A DNA stretch of 47,953 nt from JBPYFK01 sp051984675 (GCA_051984675.1 JBPYFK010000093.1:1-47953); one strand, 5' to 3'. Shown: positions 19,851 to 29,113, counted from the stretch's first letter. The notes: generated from the sequence alone by a model not told the origin. Numbers and translations are program-made.

Positions 19851-20318
19851 TCAGCGTCCCGCCCGCAGCAGGTCCCGGGTCAGCTCCAGGTGACCGTGAT
19901 GCTGGGCCAGTTCCTCGAACAGGTGCTGTAGAGCGCCGCCCTGGGTGTCACCCACCGGAGTGCCCTGGTGCACGTGCGGCGCGCCGCGCGGTGGGGCGCC
20001 CGGATCGGCGGCGTCGACGTACTCGCGGAGCGCGCGCTTGGCGCCTTCGACCTGTTCGAGCAGCTCAGCGACCCGGCCGGTGGCGACGAACTCCGCGTCC
20101 CGGTCCCGCTCCACGTGTCGTCCCACGACGACGTGCTCACCCCAGAAATGGAGCATGCCGACGCAGTGGGTGACGAGCGCGAACGGTGAGTTCGCGCCGG
20201 GCAGATCCGGCTTCTGGTTGGCCAACTCGTCACCGAGATCAGTGAGGATGCGGGCCATCCCGTCCAGCGCGCGATCGGCCAGGAACAGGTACTCGGGTTT
20301 CCCGATCAATGCGTCCAC
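19851..20318 (-). CDS. DinB/DUF664-type protein
   Basis: This is 155 residues with a GTG start (MDALIGKPEYLFLADRALDGM). It is a four-helix bundle of the DinB/DUF664 kind with histidines in the expected metal-binding places: ALVTHCVGMLHFWGEH in helix 2 and ELAQHHGHLELTRDLL in the last helix. Relatives include mycothiol-dependent enzymes of actinomycetes. The substrate is unknown. It converges on the Lrp-type gene with one base between the stops. Confidence 0.82.
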   Translation of the reverse strand: MDALIGKPEYLFLADRALDGMARILTDLGDELANQKPDLPGANSPFALVTHCVGMLHFWGEHVVVGRHVERDRDAEFVATGRVAELLEQVEGAKRALREYVDAADPGAPPRGAPHVHQGTPVGDTQGGALQHLFEELAQHHGHLELTRDLLRAGR

Positions 20319-20369
20319 GCCGGTGAGTGTGTCACGGCATCCAGCCGAGCGGGTGCGGAATCAACGCCA

Positions 20370-20409
20370 ACGGCCCCTGCCGCTGTTCGGGGGGAGCGGC
20401 AGGGGCCGT
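20370..20409 (-). terminator. Strong hairpin terminator of the dehydrogenase operon
   Basis: Perfect 15-base arms (ACGGCCCCTGCCGCT at 20370-20384 and its complement at 20395-20409) enclose a 10-base loop. It lies 55 bp past the E2 stop codon on the minus strand. No T-run follows, as is common for actinobacterial terminators. Confidence 0.8.
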
Positions 20410-20463
20410 CGGGCCGCCGTGCATCAGGCCCTACTTCATCAGGCCCGGTTACGCCCTATTGCC

Positions 20464-21735
20464 TCAGGCGATGATGCGCAGCGGGTCTTCGAGCAGGCCG
20501 GTGAGCCGCTGCAGGAACAGGGCAGCGGTCGCGCCGTCGACGGCCCGGTGATCGGCGGACAGCGTCACGCGCATGATCTTGCGCGCGACGAACTCGCCGT
20601 CGCGGACCTTCACCTCGTCCTGCACCCCGCCCACGGCGAGGATGCCCGCCTCCGGCGGGTTGATCACGGCGGTGAACTGCTCGACGCCGAACATGCCGAG
20701 GTTGGAGACCGAGAACGTGCCGCCGCTCATCTCATCCGGCGTGAGCTTACGGGCGCGAGCGCGCTCCGCCTTCTCCCGGGTCTCGCTGGCGATCTCCGAC
20801 ACGCTCTTGCGGTCGGTGTCGGTGAGCACCGGAACCATCAGGCCGTTGTCCAGCGCAACCGCGACACCAACGTGAATGCGGTGGTGCCGCACCAACTTGT
20901 CGCCGGCGAAGGACACGTTCATCGACGGCTCCGCGCGCAGCGCCGTGGCACACGCCTTGACCACCAGGTCGTTGACGCTGATCTTCGGGCCGCCCGCGGC
21001 CTGCAGGCGCTCGTTGAGCGTGCCGCGGAACGCCAGCAGATCGGTCACGTCGATCGCGCTGGTGAGGTAGATGTGCGGGGCCTGCTGCTTGCTCTCGGTG
21101 AGGCGCCGGGCCGTCACCTTGCGAACGTTGTTCAGCGGCTCCTCTTCCACGTCCGCACCAGCGTCCACAGTGGACGTCGACGGTGGCGCTGGGGTGGAGG
21201 CGGCGGCTGCCGCTGGCGGCGCCTGCTCGGCGGCAGCCGCCGCGGCTTCGATGTCGGCCCGGATGATCCGGCCGCCCGGCCCGGTGCCGGTCACGTTCGC
21301 GAGTTCCACGCCCTTCTCCCGGGCCACCGCCCTGGCCAGGGGCGACGCCTTGGGGCGTTCGCCGGCCGGCGTCTCGGCCTCCAGCGCGTGCGGCGCCTCA
21401 GCGGCCTTCTCGGCCGGCGCCGCGCTGGCGGCGGGCGCCTCCGGCTCAGCCGGGGCGGCCTGCGGTGCAGCTGGCGCCGCCGCGGCCGCGGCCGAGCCGT
21501 CGCCGTTGCCCAGGATCCCGATGGGCGCGCCGATCGGGACCGTTTCCCCCTCCCCGACGATGATTTTCTCCAGCACGCCCGCGTCGAAGGCTTCCATCTC
21601 CATGATGGCCTTGTCGGTTTCGATCTCGGCCAGCACGTCGCCGCGGTCGACCTGGTCGCCGACCTGCTTGCGCCAGGCGGCGATGACGCCTTCCTCCATC
21701 GTGTCGGACAGGCGTGGCATCTGGATCTCGGTCAT
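20464..21735 (-). CDS. pdhC: Dihydrolipoamide acyltransferase (E2), pyruvate dehydrogenase type
   Basis: This is 423 residues. ATG 21735 follows GAGGAAAG. One lipoyl domain (1-80) carries the lipoylated lysine K42 in IETDKAIMEM. An Ala/Pro/Glu-rich linker follows, then a peripheral-subunit-binding domain (ASPLARAVAREKGVELANVTGTGPGGRIIRADIE). The catalytic domain ends with the histidine motif SADHRAVDGATAALF. Only one lipoyl domain is present, whereas the main actinobacterial E2 often has two or three. It is the last gene of the operon and is followed by a terminator. An acetoin or branched-chain acyl role cannot be excluded from sequence alone. Confidence 0.9.
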   Translation of the reverse strand: MTEIQMPRLSDTMEEGVIAAWRKQVGDQVDRGDVLAEIETDKAIMEMEAFDAGVLEKIIVGEGETVPIGAPIGILGNGDGSAAAAAAPAAPQAAPAEPEAPAASAAPAEKAAEAPHALEAETPAGERPKASPLARAVAREKGVELANVTGTGPGGRIIRADIEAAAAAAEQAPPAAAAASTPAPPSTSTVDAGADVEEEPLNNVRKVTARRLTESKQQAPHIYLTSAIDVTDLLAFRGTLNERLQAAGGPKISVNDLVVKACATALRAEPSMNVSFAGDKLVRHHRIHVGVAVALDNGLMVPVLTDTDRKSVSEIASETREKAERARARKLTPDEMSGGTFSVSNLGMFGVEQFTAVINPPEAGILAVGGVQDEVKVRDGEFVARKIMRVTLSADHRAVDGATAALFLQRLTGLLEDPLRIIA

Positions 21736-21765
21736 GGTTGCTTTCCTCAAACGCAGCTTGGGTGG

Positions 21766-22758
21766 TTAGCGACGACGCCCGACCGCATCGAGGGTCTGGT
21801 ACACCGCCGTGGTCAGGGACTCGGCTGACGGCAACGCGGCCCGCTCCAGCGGCTTGGCGTACGGAAGCGGGACCTCGGCGGCGGCGACCCGGCGCACCGG
21901 CGCATCCAGGTAGTCGAACGCACCGTCCGAAATGGACGCCGCGATCTCCGCGCCGATGCCGTAGGTCAGCCAGTCGTCCTCGGCGACCACGGCGCAGCCG
22001 GTCCTGCGCACCGACCGCACCACCGTCTCGCGGTCCAGCGGGCGAAGGCTGCGCAGGTCGACCACCTCGGCGGAGATTCCGTCCTCGGCCAGCTTCTCGG
22101 CGACCTGGGACGCGACCATCGCCATCCGCGAGTACCCGATGATGGTGATGTCGCTGCCCGGCCTGGTCACCGCCGCCTTGCCGATCTCGGCGGGCTGGAC
22201 GACGTCCGCCACCTCGCCCTTGGTGTTGTACAGCGCGAGGTTCTCCAGGAACAGCACCGGGTCGTTGTCCCGGATGGAAGCCAGCAGCAACGCCTTGGCG
22301 TCCGCCGGGCTGCTGGGCGCGACGACCTTCAGTCCCGGCACGAAGGAGTAGTACAGCTCGACGTTCTGCGAGTGCGTGGCGCCGAGCTGCTGGCCGCCCC
22401 CACCGGGCGTGCGCATGACCATCGGAACGTTGCACTGCCCGCCGAACATGCCGTAGATCTTGGCCGCGTGGTTGACGATCTGGTCCAGCGCGAGCAGCGA
22501 GAAGTTGATCGTCATGAGTTCCACGACGGGCCGTAGGCCCAGCATGGCGGCACCGACGGCGGCACCGACGAACCCTTCCTCGGCGATCGGGGTGTCTCGC
22601 ACCCGCTTCTCGCCGAACTCGGCCAGCATGCCGGCGGTGATCTTGTAGGAGCCCTCGAAGACCCCGATTTCCTCCCCGATGAGGAAGACGTCCTCATCGC
22701 GGAGCATTTCCTCGCGCAGCGTGTCGTGCAACGCTTGGCGGTACGTAATGACGGCCAC
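21766..22758 (-). CDS. pdhB: 2-oxoacid dehydrogenase E1 beta subunit (pyruvate dehydrogenase type)
   Basis: This is 330 residues. GTG 22758 (MAVITYRQALHDTL) follows AGGAG; an in-frame ATG upstream at 22779 is less likely. It is a transketolase-like pyrimidine-binding domain (GEEIGVFEGSYKITAGML, RVRDTPIAEEGFVGAAVGAA, PGGGGQQLGATHSQ) plus the C-terminal domain (ITIIGYSRM, VDLRSLRPLDRETVV). It pairs with the alpha subunit just upstream to form the alpha2beta2 thiamine-diphosphate E1 enzyme that decarboxylates the 2-oxoacid and loads the lipoyl group. Confidence 0.93.
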   Translation of the reverse strand: MAVITYRQALHDTLREEMLRDEDVFLIGEEIGVFEGSYKITAGMLAEFGEKRVRDTPIAEEGFVGAAVGAAMLGLRPVVELMTINFSLLALDQIVNHAAKIYGMFGGQCNVPMVMRTPGGGGQQLGATHSQNVELYYSFVPGLKVVAPSSPADAKALLLASIRDNDPVLFLENLALYNTKGEVADVVQPAEIGKAAVTRPGSDITIIGYSRMAMVASQVAEKLAEDGISAEVVDLRSLRPLDRETVVRSVRRTGCAVVAEDDWLTYGIGAEIAASISDGAFDYLDAPVRRVAAAEVPLPYAKPLERAALPSAESLTTAVYQTLDAVGRRR

Positions 22759-22887
22759 TTCTGTCGTTCTCCTGAGCATGGCTCGCGGGCGGTGTCGCAG
22801 GTGGAACACCACCGCGAGCGGTAAGCCGGGTGTGGTTACTCGGTCGAGTTGTCCACTCTGGACACTCAGAGGGTGGAGAGCAGGGGT

Positions 22888-24042
22888 CTAGAACACCGGA
22901 TCGGCGGGCAGCCGGCGGGAGTCGTTGGCCACCGGTGTCGCGTAGGTGAAGTCGAACAGCGTCGACACGTCGGGGTGCGGGCTGTCGTCGGCGAAGGCCA
23001 CTGCGGCATCCGCCTCGGCCTGCGCCTGCTTCTCGATCGTGGCCGCGCCGTCCTCGTCGAGGATGCCGCCCTCGATGAGCTCGATCCGAAACGCGACCAC
23101 CGGGTCCGCTTCCCGAGCCGCTTCGGCGTCCTCGGCGCTGCGGTACTTGGCTGGGTCGACCACCGAGTGTCCCTTGAGCCGGTGGCTGACCGTCTCCAGC
23201 AGCGCCGGCTTCCCGGATTCGCGGGCGCGCTCGACCAACCGGCTCGCGGCATCGCGCACAGCGAGGACATCGTTGCCGTCTACCCGCTCGCCCTGCATCT
23301 GGTAGGCGATGGCCCGCTTGTACAGCTCCGACTCCGCCGAGGACTTCTCCACGGTGGTGCCCATGCCGAGGTGGTTGTTGATGACCACGAACACCACCGG
23401 CAGGTTCCACAGCGCCGCGATGTTCATCGCCTCGTGGAAGGCGCCGATGTTGGTGGTGCCGTCACCCATCTGGCACATCACGACCTCGTCGCCGCCGCGA
23501 TAGTCGATCGCCAGCGCCGCGCCGGTGGCCAGCGGAAGCTGGCCGCCCACGATGCCGTAGCCGCCGAGCAGGCCGGCTTCGACGTCGAACATGTGCATCG
23601 AGCCGCCCCAGCCCTTCGAGGTGCCGGTGGTGCGCCCGTACAGCTCGGCCATCACCCGTCCGGGTTCGATGCCCTTGGCGATCGCGTAGCCGTGCTCGCG
23701 GTAGTTCGTGAACAGGTAGTCGGTGGGGCGCAGCGCGGTCATCAGACCGACGACGGTGGCTTCCTCACCCAGGTTGAGGTGACAGTAGCCGCCGATCTTG
23801 GCCTGCGTGTAGCCCTGCGCGGCCCGCTCCTCGAAACGGCGGATCAGCATCATCTGCCGGTAGTAGTCGCGCAGCAGCTCGGGCGACTCGCCGCGGAACC
23901 GGCCGGTGTTCCTGCCCGTCTCGCGTTTGACGGCGCTGCCGTTGCTGGCGCCCGCACCGGTGCGCGCACGGCTTTTCGCGCGGGTCTCGGACTTGCTGTG
24001 CTGATCGGACTTGGGCTTGCTCCGGGTGGCCGTGTCAGCCAT
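22888..24042 (-). CDS. pdhA: 2-oxoacid dehydrogenase E1 alpha subunit (pyruvate dehydrogenase type)
   Basis: This is 384 residues. ATG 24042 (MADTATRSKP) has AAGGGG upstream. A charged, low-complexity N-terminal extension of about 45 residues precedes the conserved domain. The thiamine-diphosphate motif runs from GDGTTNIGAFHEAMN to VVFVVINN. The phosphorylatable-loop region is GHSVVDPAKYRS. The sequence TNYREHGYAIAKG, then YGRTTGTSKGWGGSMHMFD is characteristic of the pyruvate/acetoin group rather than the branched-chain group. It lies between E3 and E1 beta in a four-gene operon. Confidence 0.92.
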   Translation of the reverse strand: MADTATRSKPKSDQHSKSETRAKSRARTGAGASNGSAVKRETGRNTGRFRGESPELLRDYYRQMMLIRRFEERAAQGYTQAKIGGYCHLNLGEEATVVGLMTALRPTDYLFTNYREHGYAIAKGIEPGRVMAELYGRTTGTSKGWGGSMHMFDVEAGLLGGYGIVGGQLPLATGAALAIDYRGGDEVVMCQMGDGTTNIGAFHEAMNIAALWNLPVVFVVINNHLGMGTTVEKSSAESELYKRAIAYQMQGERVDGNDVLAVRDAASRLVERARESGKPALLETVSHRLKGHSVVDPAKYRSAEDAEAAREADPVVAFRIELIEGGILDEDGAATIEKQAQAEADAAVAFADDSPHPDVSTLFDFTYATPVANDSRRLPADPVF

Positions 24043-24067
24043 GAGATCCCCTTTCGGAAACGTCGGT

Positions 24068-25558
24068 TCAGCGACGGCGCGGTGGTGCGGTGTGGATCGG
24101 GAGGCCGAGCGCGGCCAGTGCGGCTTCCATGCCGATCTCACCGAGCGTGGGGTGCGCGTGGATGGTGTCCGCCAGCTCGTCGAGCGTGGCTTCCAGCGAG
24201 ATGGCCAGCGCGCCTTCGGTGATCAGGTCGCTGGCCGACGGGCCGATGACGTGCACGCCGAGGACCTCGCCGTACTGCTTGCCGGCCACGATCTTCAGGA
24301 AGCCCTCGGTGTCGCCGTAGGTCTTCGCGCGTCCGAGGGCGGCGAACGGGAAGCTCGCGGTCACGACCTCGTGGCCACGCTGCTCGGCCTGCTCCTGGGT
24401 GAGCCCGACGCTGGCGATCTCGGGGTGCGTGAAGGTCGCCGCCGGTACGGCCGTGTAGTCGATGTGCGCCTCCGCGTTGCCGGCGATCACCTCGGCGGCG
24501 GTGATCCCCTGGTGCGAAGCCACGTGCGCGAGCAGCACCTTGCCGGTGACGTCACCGATCGCGTAGACGTGCTCGACGCTGGTGCGCAGCCGGTCGTCGA
24601 CCTGAACGAACCCGCGCTCGTCCAGGGCTACCCCGGTCGTTGCCAGGTCCAGCGCGGCGGTGTTGGGCCTGCGGCCGACGCCGATGAGCACCGTGTCCAC
24701 GTCGACCTCGCGTGCCTTGGCGCCGTCGATCGTGACGCGCAGCGCGCCGGAATCGCGCTTGCCCGCCTTGGCCTTACCGGTGCTCTCGATCTTGGCGACC
24801 GTGGAGTCGGTGCACACGGTGACGCCGCGCTTGGACAGCGACCGGCCCAGCGCCTTGCCGATCTCGGCGTCCTCGGCGGGCACCAGCCGCGGCATCATCT
24901 CGATGATCGTGACCTCGCTGCCCAGCGAGGCGAACAGGCTGGCCCACTCCGCGCCGACGGCGCTGCCGCCGACGACCGCGATGCGCCGCGGGACCTCGGT
25001 GAGCCCGAAAGCGCCGTCGGAGGTGATCACGCCGGGCAGGTCGGCGCCGGGGATGGGCGGCTGCACCGGTACCGAGCCGGTGGCGATGATGACGTCCCGG
25101 GCGCGCACCCGCTCAGTCGGCTCAGCGCCGACCGGGTCGGCGGCGTAGCGCGGGCCGCCCTCGCCCAGCGTGGACTCGCCGACCGGGAAAACGTCCACAG
25201 TGGTCGGTCCGGTGAACCGGGCGTGCCCCTCGATCACCGTGACACCGTTGGCTTTCAGCAGCGACGCCACGCCGTCGGTGAGCCCCTTGACGACGGTGTC
25301 CTTGCGCCGGCGCACCGCGTCGTAGTCCAGCGTCACGCGTTCCGCGTGCACCCCGAAATCCGCTGCGTGCAGCACGGTTTCGTACACCTCAGCGGACCGC
25401 AGCATCGCCTTGGTGGGGATGCAGCCCCAATTCAGGCACACTCCGCCGGCTCGTTCCTTTTCGACCAAGCCGACCGACAGGCCGCGCTGGGCGGCCCGGA
25501 TAGCCGCGACGTAGCCACCAGGGCCGCCGCCGACGACGAGAACGTCGAATTCCCGCAC
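24068..25558 (-). CDS. lpdA: Dihydrolipoamide dehydrogenase (E3)
   Basis: This is a 496-residue FAD disulfide oxidoreductase. It has FAD motif VVGGGPGGYVAA at the N-terminus, the redox pair in GGVCLNWGCIPTKA, an NAD-binding motif (IAVVGGSAVGAEWA), the second FAD motif HVYAIGDVTGKVLLAH, and the C-terminal histidine-glutamate pair in HAHPTLGEIGMEA. An insertion of about 25 residues after GESTLGEGG lengthens it slightly. It is the first gene of the operon, so it reoxidises the lipoyl group of the E2 encoded last. The start is GTG. Confidence 0.95.
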   Translation of the reverse strand: MREFDVLVVGGGPGGYVAAIRAAQRGLSVGLVEKERAGGVCLNWGCIPTKAMLRSAEVYETVLHAADFGVHAERVTLDYDAVRRRKDTVVKGLTDGVASLLKANGVTVIEGHARFTGPTTVDVFPVGESTLGEGGPRYAADPVGAEPTERVRARDVIIATGSVPVQPPIPGADLPGVITSDGAFGLTEVPRRIAVVGGSAVGAEWASLFASLGSEVTIIEMMPRLVPAEDAEIGKALGRSLSKRGVTVCTDSTVAKIESTGKAKAGKRDSGALRVTIDGAKAREVDVDTVLIGVGRRPNTAALDLATTGVALDERGFVQVDDRLRTSVEHVYAIGDVTGKVLLAHVASHQGITAAEVIAGNAEAHIDYTAVPAATFTHPEIASVGLTQEQAEQRGHEVVTASFPFAALGRAKTYGDTEGFLKIVAGKQYGEVLGVHVIGPSASDLITEGALAISLEATLDELADTIHAHPTLGEIGMEAALAALGLPIHTAPPRRR

Positions 25559-25613
25559 TCCGCTGTGCTCCCGTCAACACCGAAATCGAGCAAGTTGTAC
25601 TGAGAGTGTCGTG

Positions 25614-25633
25614 AGCGCGACCACGTTCGCGCT
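25614..25633. promoter_or_regulatory. Inverted repeat upstream of the dehydrogenase operon
   Basis: AGCGCGA and its exact complement TCGCGCT are separated by six bases, about 56 bp upstream of the E3 start. It lies between the PucR-type gene and the operon on the same strand, so it could be an operator for the operon or a weak terminator for the regulator gene. Confidence 0.45.
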
Positions 25634-25750
25634 ACGCACGCTCGCCCAGACTTGGCGTCAGCAGAATGTGCAGCTCGCACAGCGAGACTGGAGGTGTCTA
25701 CCGAACGTGACGAAGTGGCACACCATCCGTGATCGGGGTCACGTAACTGG

Positions 25751-27001
25751 TCAGAAAGCCGATCGATCCCGCAGGCGCAGCGCCGACAGCGCCAGGGAGA
25801 GCGAGACGTAGGCGGACCGGCCGTATAACGGTTGCCCGATCAGCGTGCCGATCCGGTGCAGCCGGTTGAGGACGGTGTTGCGGTGGCAGTGCAGGCGCAC
25901 CGCCGCGTTGGCGGTGGAGCAGTTCTCCTCCAGCCACGCGGTGAGGGTTTCCAGCAGCATGTCCCGCTCCCTGATCGGCAGCGAGAGCACGTTGCCCAAT
26001 TGTGAGTCCAGCAACCGCTGCGCCAGATCCGGCGACTGCACCAGCAGTGCCTCGGGATACCGCTGGTCCAGGGACACCAGCTCCGCCGCCCCCGGCGGTG
26101 AGGTACCCATCGCGGTGAGCGCGAGCTGATGCGCCAGGCCGACCTCGGCCAGCCCGCTGACCACCGGCGAGACCGCTACCCGGCCGCGCACCAGCTGCCG
26201 CAGCGCCTCCAGCACCACGTTCTCGGCACGGTGTTCCAGGGCGACCAGGCCGACGAGGGTGTCCGCACGTACCTGCCACACCGACCGCACATGTAGCGCG
26301 GTCAGCGCCGACTGCTGCCCACGGAGGGCGAAGCTGCCGTCCGGGCGCATGTCGGCGACGACCACGACGTAGTTGCCGCCGGTGGGCAGGTCCAGCTCCT
26401 TGGCCGTGCGCTGGGCGAAGGCGATGTCCCGAGCACGCCCGCTGAGCAGGTCCTCGACGAGCGCGTGCCGGCGCTGGTCGTCCCGGCGCAACTGCTCCAA
26501 CTCGGTGTTGCGGTAGGACGTGGACAGGGTGGAGGACAGCCCGTCGATCACGGTCCACATCGAGGTGGCGGCGTCCAGCATGAGGTCCGGGTCCACCTGG
26601 TCCGCGTGCGCCTGGTCGACCAGCGTCTCCCACACGATGCGCGCGCCCAACCGGAAGGTCCGCAGCATCACTTCCAGCGGCACGCCCTGCTCGGCTCGGC
26701 GGCGGCCGATCTCGGAGGCGACGTCGTCGCCGTCGGGACTGTCGACGCTCCCGGACAGGATCTGCAGCACCCGTTCGAGGTAGCGCTGGCATCCGTCCCA
26801 GAGGTCCTCGCGCGGCACCGGGCTGTAGTCGGTCCATTCCGGGTTGTCGGTGAAAATGGCCGCCATCAGCCGCTCGGTGAGCGCGGGCACGTCGTCCAGC
26901 CGAGCGACGGCCAGCGAGCGCACGATCGAAGGTTCAGCTCCGGCAGGTTCAGCCACCACGGTTTTCCAGGGTACGCGGGGCGCCTCCCGCGCCCGGCTCA
27001 C
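25751..27001 (-). CDS. PucR-type transcriptional regulator
   Basis: This is a 416-residue protein with a GTG start. The middle carries the GGDEF-like domain usual in PucR/CdaR regulators. The C-terminus is the PucR helix-turn-helix (LLETLTAWLEENCSTANAAVRLHCHRNTVLNRLHRIGTLIG). The N-terminal 150 residues are a helical sensor-like region. It sits 190 bp upstream of the dehydrogenase operon on the same strand, which makes that operon the first candidate target. No effector can be read from the sequence. Confidence 0.88.
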   Translation of the reverse strand: MSRAREAPRVPWKTVVAEPAGAEPSIVRSLAVARLDDVPALTERLMAAIFTDNPEWTDYSPVPREDLWDGCQRYLERVLQILSGSVDSPDGDDVASEIGRRRAEQGVPLEVMLRTFRLGARIVWETLVDQAHADQVDPDLMLDAATSMWTVIDGLSSTLSTSYRNTELEQLRRDDQRRHALVEDLLSGRARDIAFAQRTAKELDLPTGGNYVVVVADMRPDGSFALRGQQSALTALHVRSVWQVRADTLVGLVALEHRAENVVLEALRQLVRGRVAVSPVVSGLAEVGLAHQLALTAMGTSPPGAAELVSLDQRYPEALLVQSPDLAQRLLDSQLGNVLSLPIRERDMLLETLTAWLEENCSTANAAVRLHCHRNTVLNRLHRIGTLIGQPLYGRSAYVSLSLALSALRLRDRSAF

Positions 27002-27026
27002 TTGCGCATCACAAGTGCGGCGGGGC

Positions 27027-27203
27027 TCACTGGGGTGGTTTCGAAGGCAGCAGCGAGCACAGCACCGGAGGCAGGTGCAGGAGGGAACAGACCGAGGGCG
27101 ACTGCGGCTGCTGATCCACGGCGTCGGCCGACGCCGGACCCGCTCCGGCGAAGGTCAGTCCGGCGACGAGCAGGACAGGCAGGACCATGGAGTGGAACCG
27201 CAT
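27027..27203 (-). CDS. Small secreted peptide
   Basis: This is 58 residues from ATG 27203 (MRFHSMVLPV), chosen because GAAGGGTGG lies five bases upstream; a GTG at 27212 is also in frame. A signal peptide (LPVLLVAGLTFAGAGPASADA) has a likely cleavage after ASA. The mature part is about 34 residues, proline-rich with two cysteines (SVCSLLHLPPVLCSLLPSKPPQ), which could form one disulfide. I do not recognise the family. Confidence 0.7.
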   Translation of the reverse strand: MRFHSMVLPVLLVAGLTFAGAGPASADAVDQQPQSPSVCSLLHLPPVLCSLLPSKPPQ

Positions 27204-27317
27204 CACAACCACCCTTCGGGCGCGGAGTCCAGACAGACACCCGAGTTGTACCGATCCGCAATCTCCGCCGCCGCCTGGGCGACCGGATCAACGGACCCCC
27301 GAGTGGGTAGTGCGGTG

Positions 27318-28232
27318 TCAGGGAACGCGGATCAGGCCCTCCTGAGCGACAGTGGCGATCTGGTTGCCGGCGCGGTCGAAGAGGCTGCCCTGGCCGAGCA
27401 CCCGACCACCTTCGGCGATCGGGCAGTGCTGGTCGTACAGCGCCCATTCGTCGGCGCGCGCCTCGCGGTGGAACCACATCGCGTGGTCGAGGCTGGCCAA
27501 CCGCACGCCGGGCGCGTGCCGGTCCAGGCCGTGCAACACGAACACCGGCTCCAGCAGCGTCATGTCGGACGCGTACGCCAGCGCGCACGCATGCAGCAAC
27601 GGATCGTCCGGCAGCCGCTCGACGGACCGGAGCCACACGCGGTGATTCAGTTCGTCCGGGACGGTGTCCGGTGGCGGGTATGGCGGGGCGTCCACGTGCC
27701 GGAGTTCGATGGGGCGCGGCTTGCGCCACCAGTCCGGCACGCGCACGGTCCATCCGGCGAGCCGGCGATGCAGCGGCAGAAGCTCCTCGGGCGGGGTGAC
27801 CACCGGGGCGGGGGTCTGGTGCCGCACGCCGGCCCGGTCCCGCTGGAAGGACACCGTCGCGGAGAACACCTCGGCTCCGCTCTGCCGCGCGATCACGCGG
27901 CGGGCGGACGTTGCTCCACCGTCGCGTATCCGGTCCACTGTGTACTCCGTGGGCTCGCGCGGGTGGGCCGGGCGCACGAAAAGGGCGTGCAACGAATGCA
28001 CTCGGCGATCGGCGAGAACCGTACGGCCGGCGGCGGCCAGTGACTGCGCCAGCAGCAGACCGCCGAACAGGCGGTGCGCCGGCCGGGGCTGGGTCCGCCC
28101 CAGAAAGTGGTCGTCGCCCTGGTCGGTCAGATCCAGCAGTTCACTCAGCGGTGGGAAAGTGGGCGCGTCCCCGCGATTCCGCTCTCCGGCCGCCGTCGCC
28201 GAAGCTGCCGCCGCTCCCTGGAATGCGTTCAC
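27318..28232 (-). CDS. tesB: Acyl-CoA thioesterase II (TesB family)
   Basis: This is about 304 residues from GTG 28232, which follows GGGAGGG; the open frame extends upstream without conserved content. It is a double-hotdog fold: the N-terminal half has RLFGGLLLAQSLAAAGRTV and HSLHALFVRP, the C-terminal half has SLDHAMWFH and ALYDQHCPIAEGGRVLGQGSLFD. The aspartate in SLDHAMWFH and the polar residues in GQGSLFDRAGNQIATVAQEG match the Asp/Thr/Gln catalytic set of TesB enzymes, which hydrolyse medium to long acyl-CoA. It diverges from a GntR/FCD regulator that may control it. Confidence 0.9.
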   Translation of the reverse strand: MNAFQGAAAASATAAGERNRGDAPTFPPLSELLDLTDQGDDHFLGRTQPRPAHRLFGGLLLAQSLAAAGRTVLADRRVHSLHALFVRPAHPREPTEYTVDRIRDGGATSARRVIARQSGAEVFSATVSFQRDRAGVRHQTPAPVVTPPEELLPLHRRLAGWTVRVPDWWRKPRPIELRHVDAPPYPPPDTVPDELNHRVWLRSVERLPDDPLLHACALAYASDMTLLEPVFVLHGLDRHAPGVRLASLDHAMWFHREARADEWALYDQHCPIAEGGRVLGQGSLFDRAGNQIATVAQEGLIRVP

Positions 28233-28423
28233 GCCGCTGATCACCCTCCCGTTCACCGCGACCACCGGGTTCCACCACCGGCGCGCCCCTGGCCGAACGC
28301 CGGCAACCTGGGGGAATCGTGTTCGCCAACGCGCGCCGATACTCCTGGAATCAACTACCCTGGCCCGACTACGGCAAGCCGAACGTGATCGGTAACACAC
28401 TGGCGAGAACGCGTGGAAGTGCG

Positions 28424-29113
28424 ATGTCCAGACACGGTGGCCGCAGGGATGCGCACAGCCGCCCCCAACTGCCGGACACAGTCGCCTCCTACGTCCGCGA
28501 GATGATCATGAGCGGGCAGCTGCGCCAGGGGTCCTTCCTCCATCTGGAACGGCTCGCCGCCCAGCTGAAGATCAGCGTCACCCCTGTCCGGGAGGCGCTG
28601 CTGGCGTTGCGGGGCGAGGGTTTCGTGCTCCTCGAACCCCGTAAGGGGTTCACGGTGGCGCCGTTGAGTCGCCAGGACGTGCGGGACACCTTCTGGGTAC
28701 AGGCGACGCTCGCCGGTGAGCTGGCCGCCCGGACCGCGACGATGATCAGCGATGAGCGACTCGACGAACTCGGGGCGGTGCAGGAACAGCTGGAACAGGC
28801 CTCCGCGCGCAGCGCGGTCGAGGAGGTGGAGGCGCACAACTTCCACTTTCACCGCCTGATCAACCACACCGCGGGGTCGCGCAAGCTGGCCTGGTTCCTG
28901 GCCATCGCCGTGCGATATGCGCCCCGCCGCTCCTACCGCACGATCACCGGCTGGCAACGGGCCTCCGTGGCGGATCACCGCGCCATCCTCGACGCCCTGC
29001 GGGCACGCGACCCCGACGAGGCCCGCCGGAGCATGAGCACGCACATCATGCACGCCGGCGCACTCCTCATCGATCACCTGGAGCAGCAGGGCTTCTGGAC
29101 GGACCAGACCTGA
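28424..29113 (+). CDS. GntR-family regulator with FCD domain
   Basis: This is 229 residues from ATG 28424 (MSRHGGRRDA), preceded by GGAAG. The N-terminal winged helix is VASYVREMIMSGQLRQG, then SVTPVREALLALRGEGFVLLEPRKGFTV. The C-terminal FCD domain has the metal-ligand pattern (NFHFHRLINHTAG, then VADHRAILDALRARDPDEA, MSTHIMHAG). Such regulators respond to carboxylic acids or acyl-CoA. The divergent thioesterase gene is the obvious candidate target. I see no clear TNGTNNNACNA-type operator in the gap. Confidence 0.9.
   Translation: MSRHGGRRDAHSRPQLPDTVASYVREMIMSGQLRQGSFLHLERLAAQLKISVTPVREALLALRGEGFVLLEPRKGFTVAPLSRQDVRDTFWVQATLAGELAARTATMISDERLDELGAVQEQLEQASARSAVEEVEAHNFHFHRLINHTAGSRKLAWFLAIAVRYAPRRSYRTITGWQRASVADHRAILDALRARDPDEARRSMSTHIMHAGALLIDHLEQQGFWTDQT

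Noticed and set aside
20464..25558. Branched-chain 2-oxoacid dehydrogenase operon
   Set aside because: E1 alpha and E2 signatures (YGRTTGTSKGWGGSMHMF, IETDKAIMEM) fit the pyruvate/acetoin group better. Acetoin remains possible.
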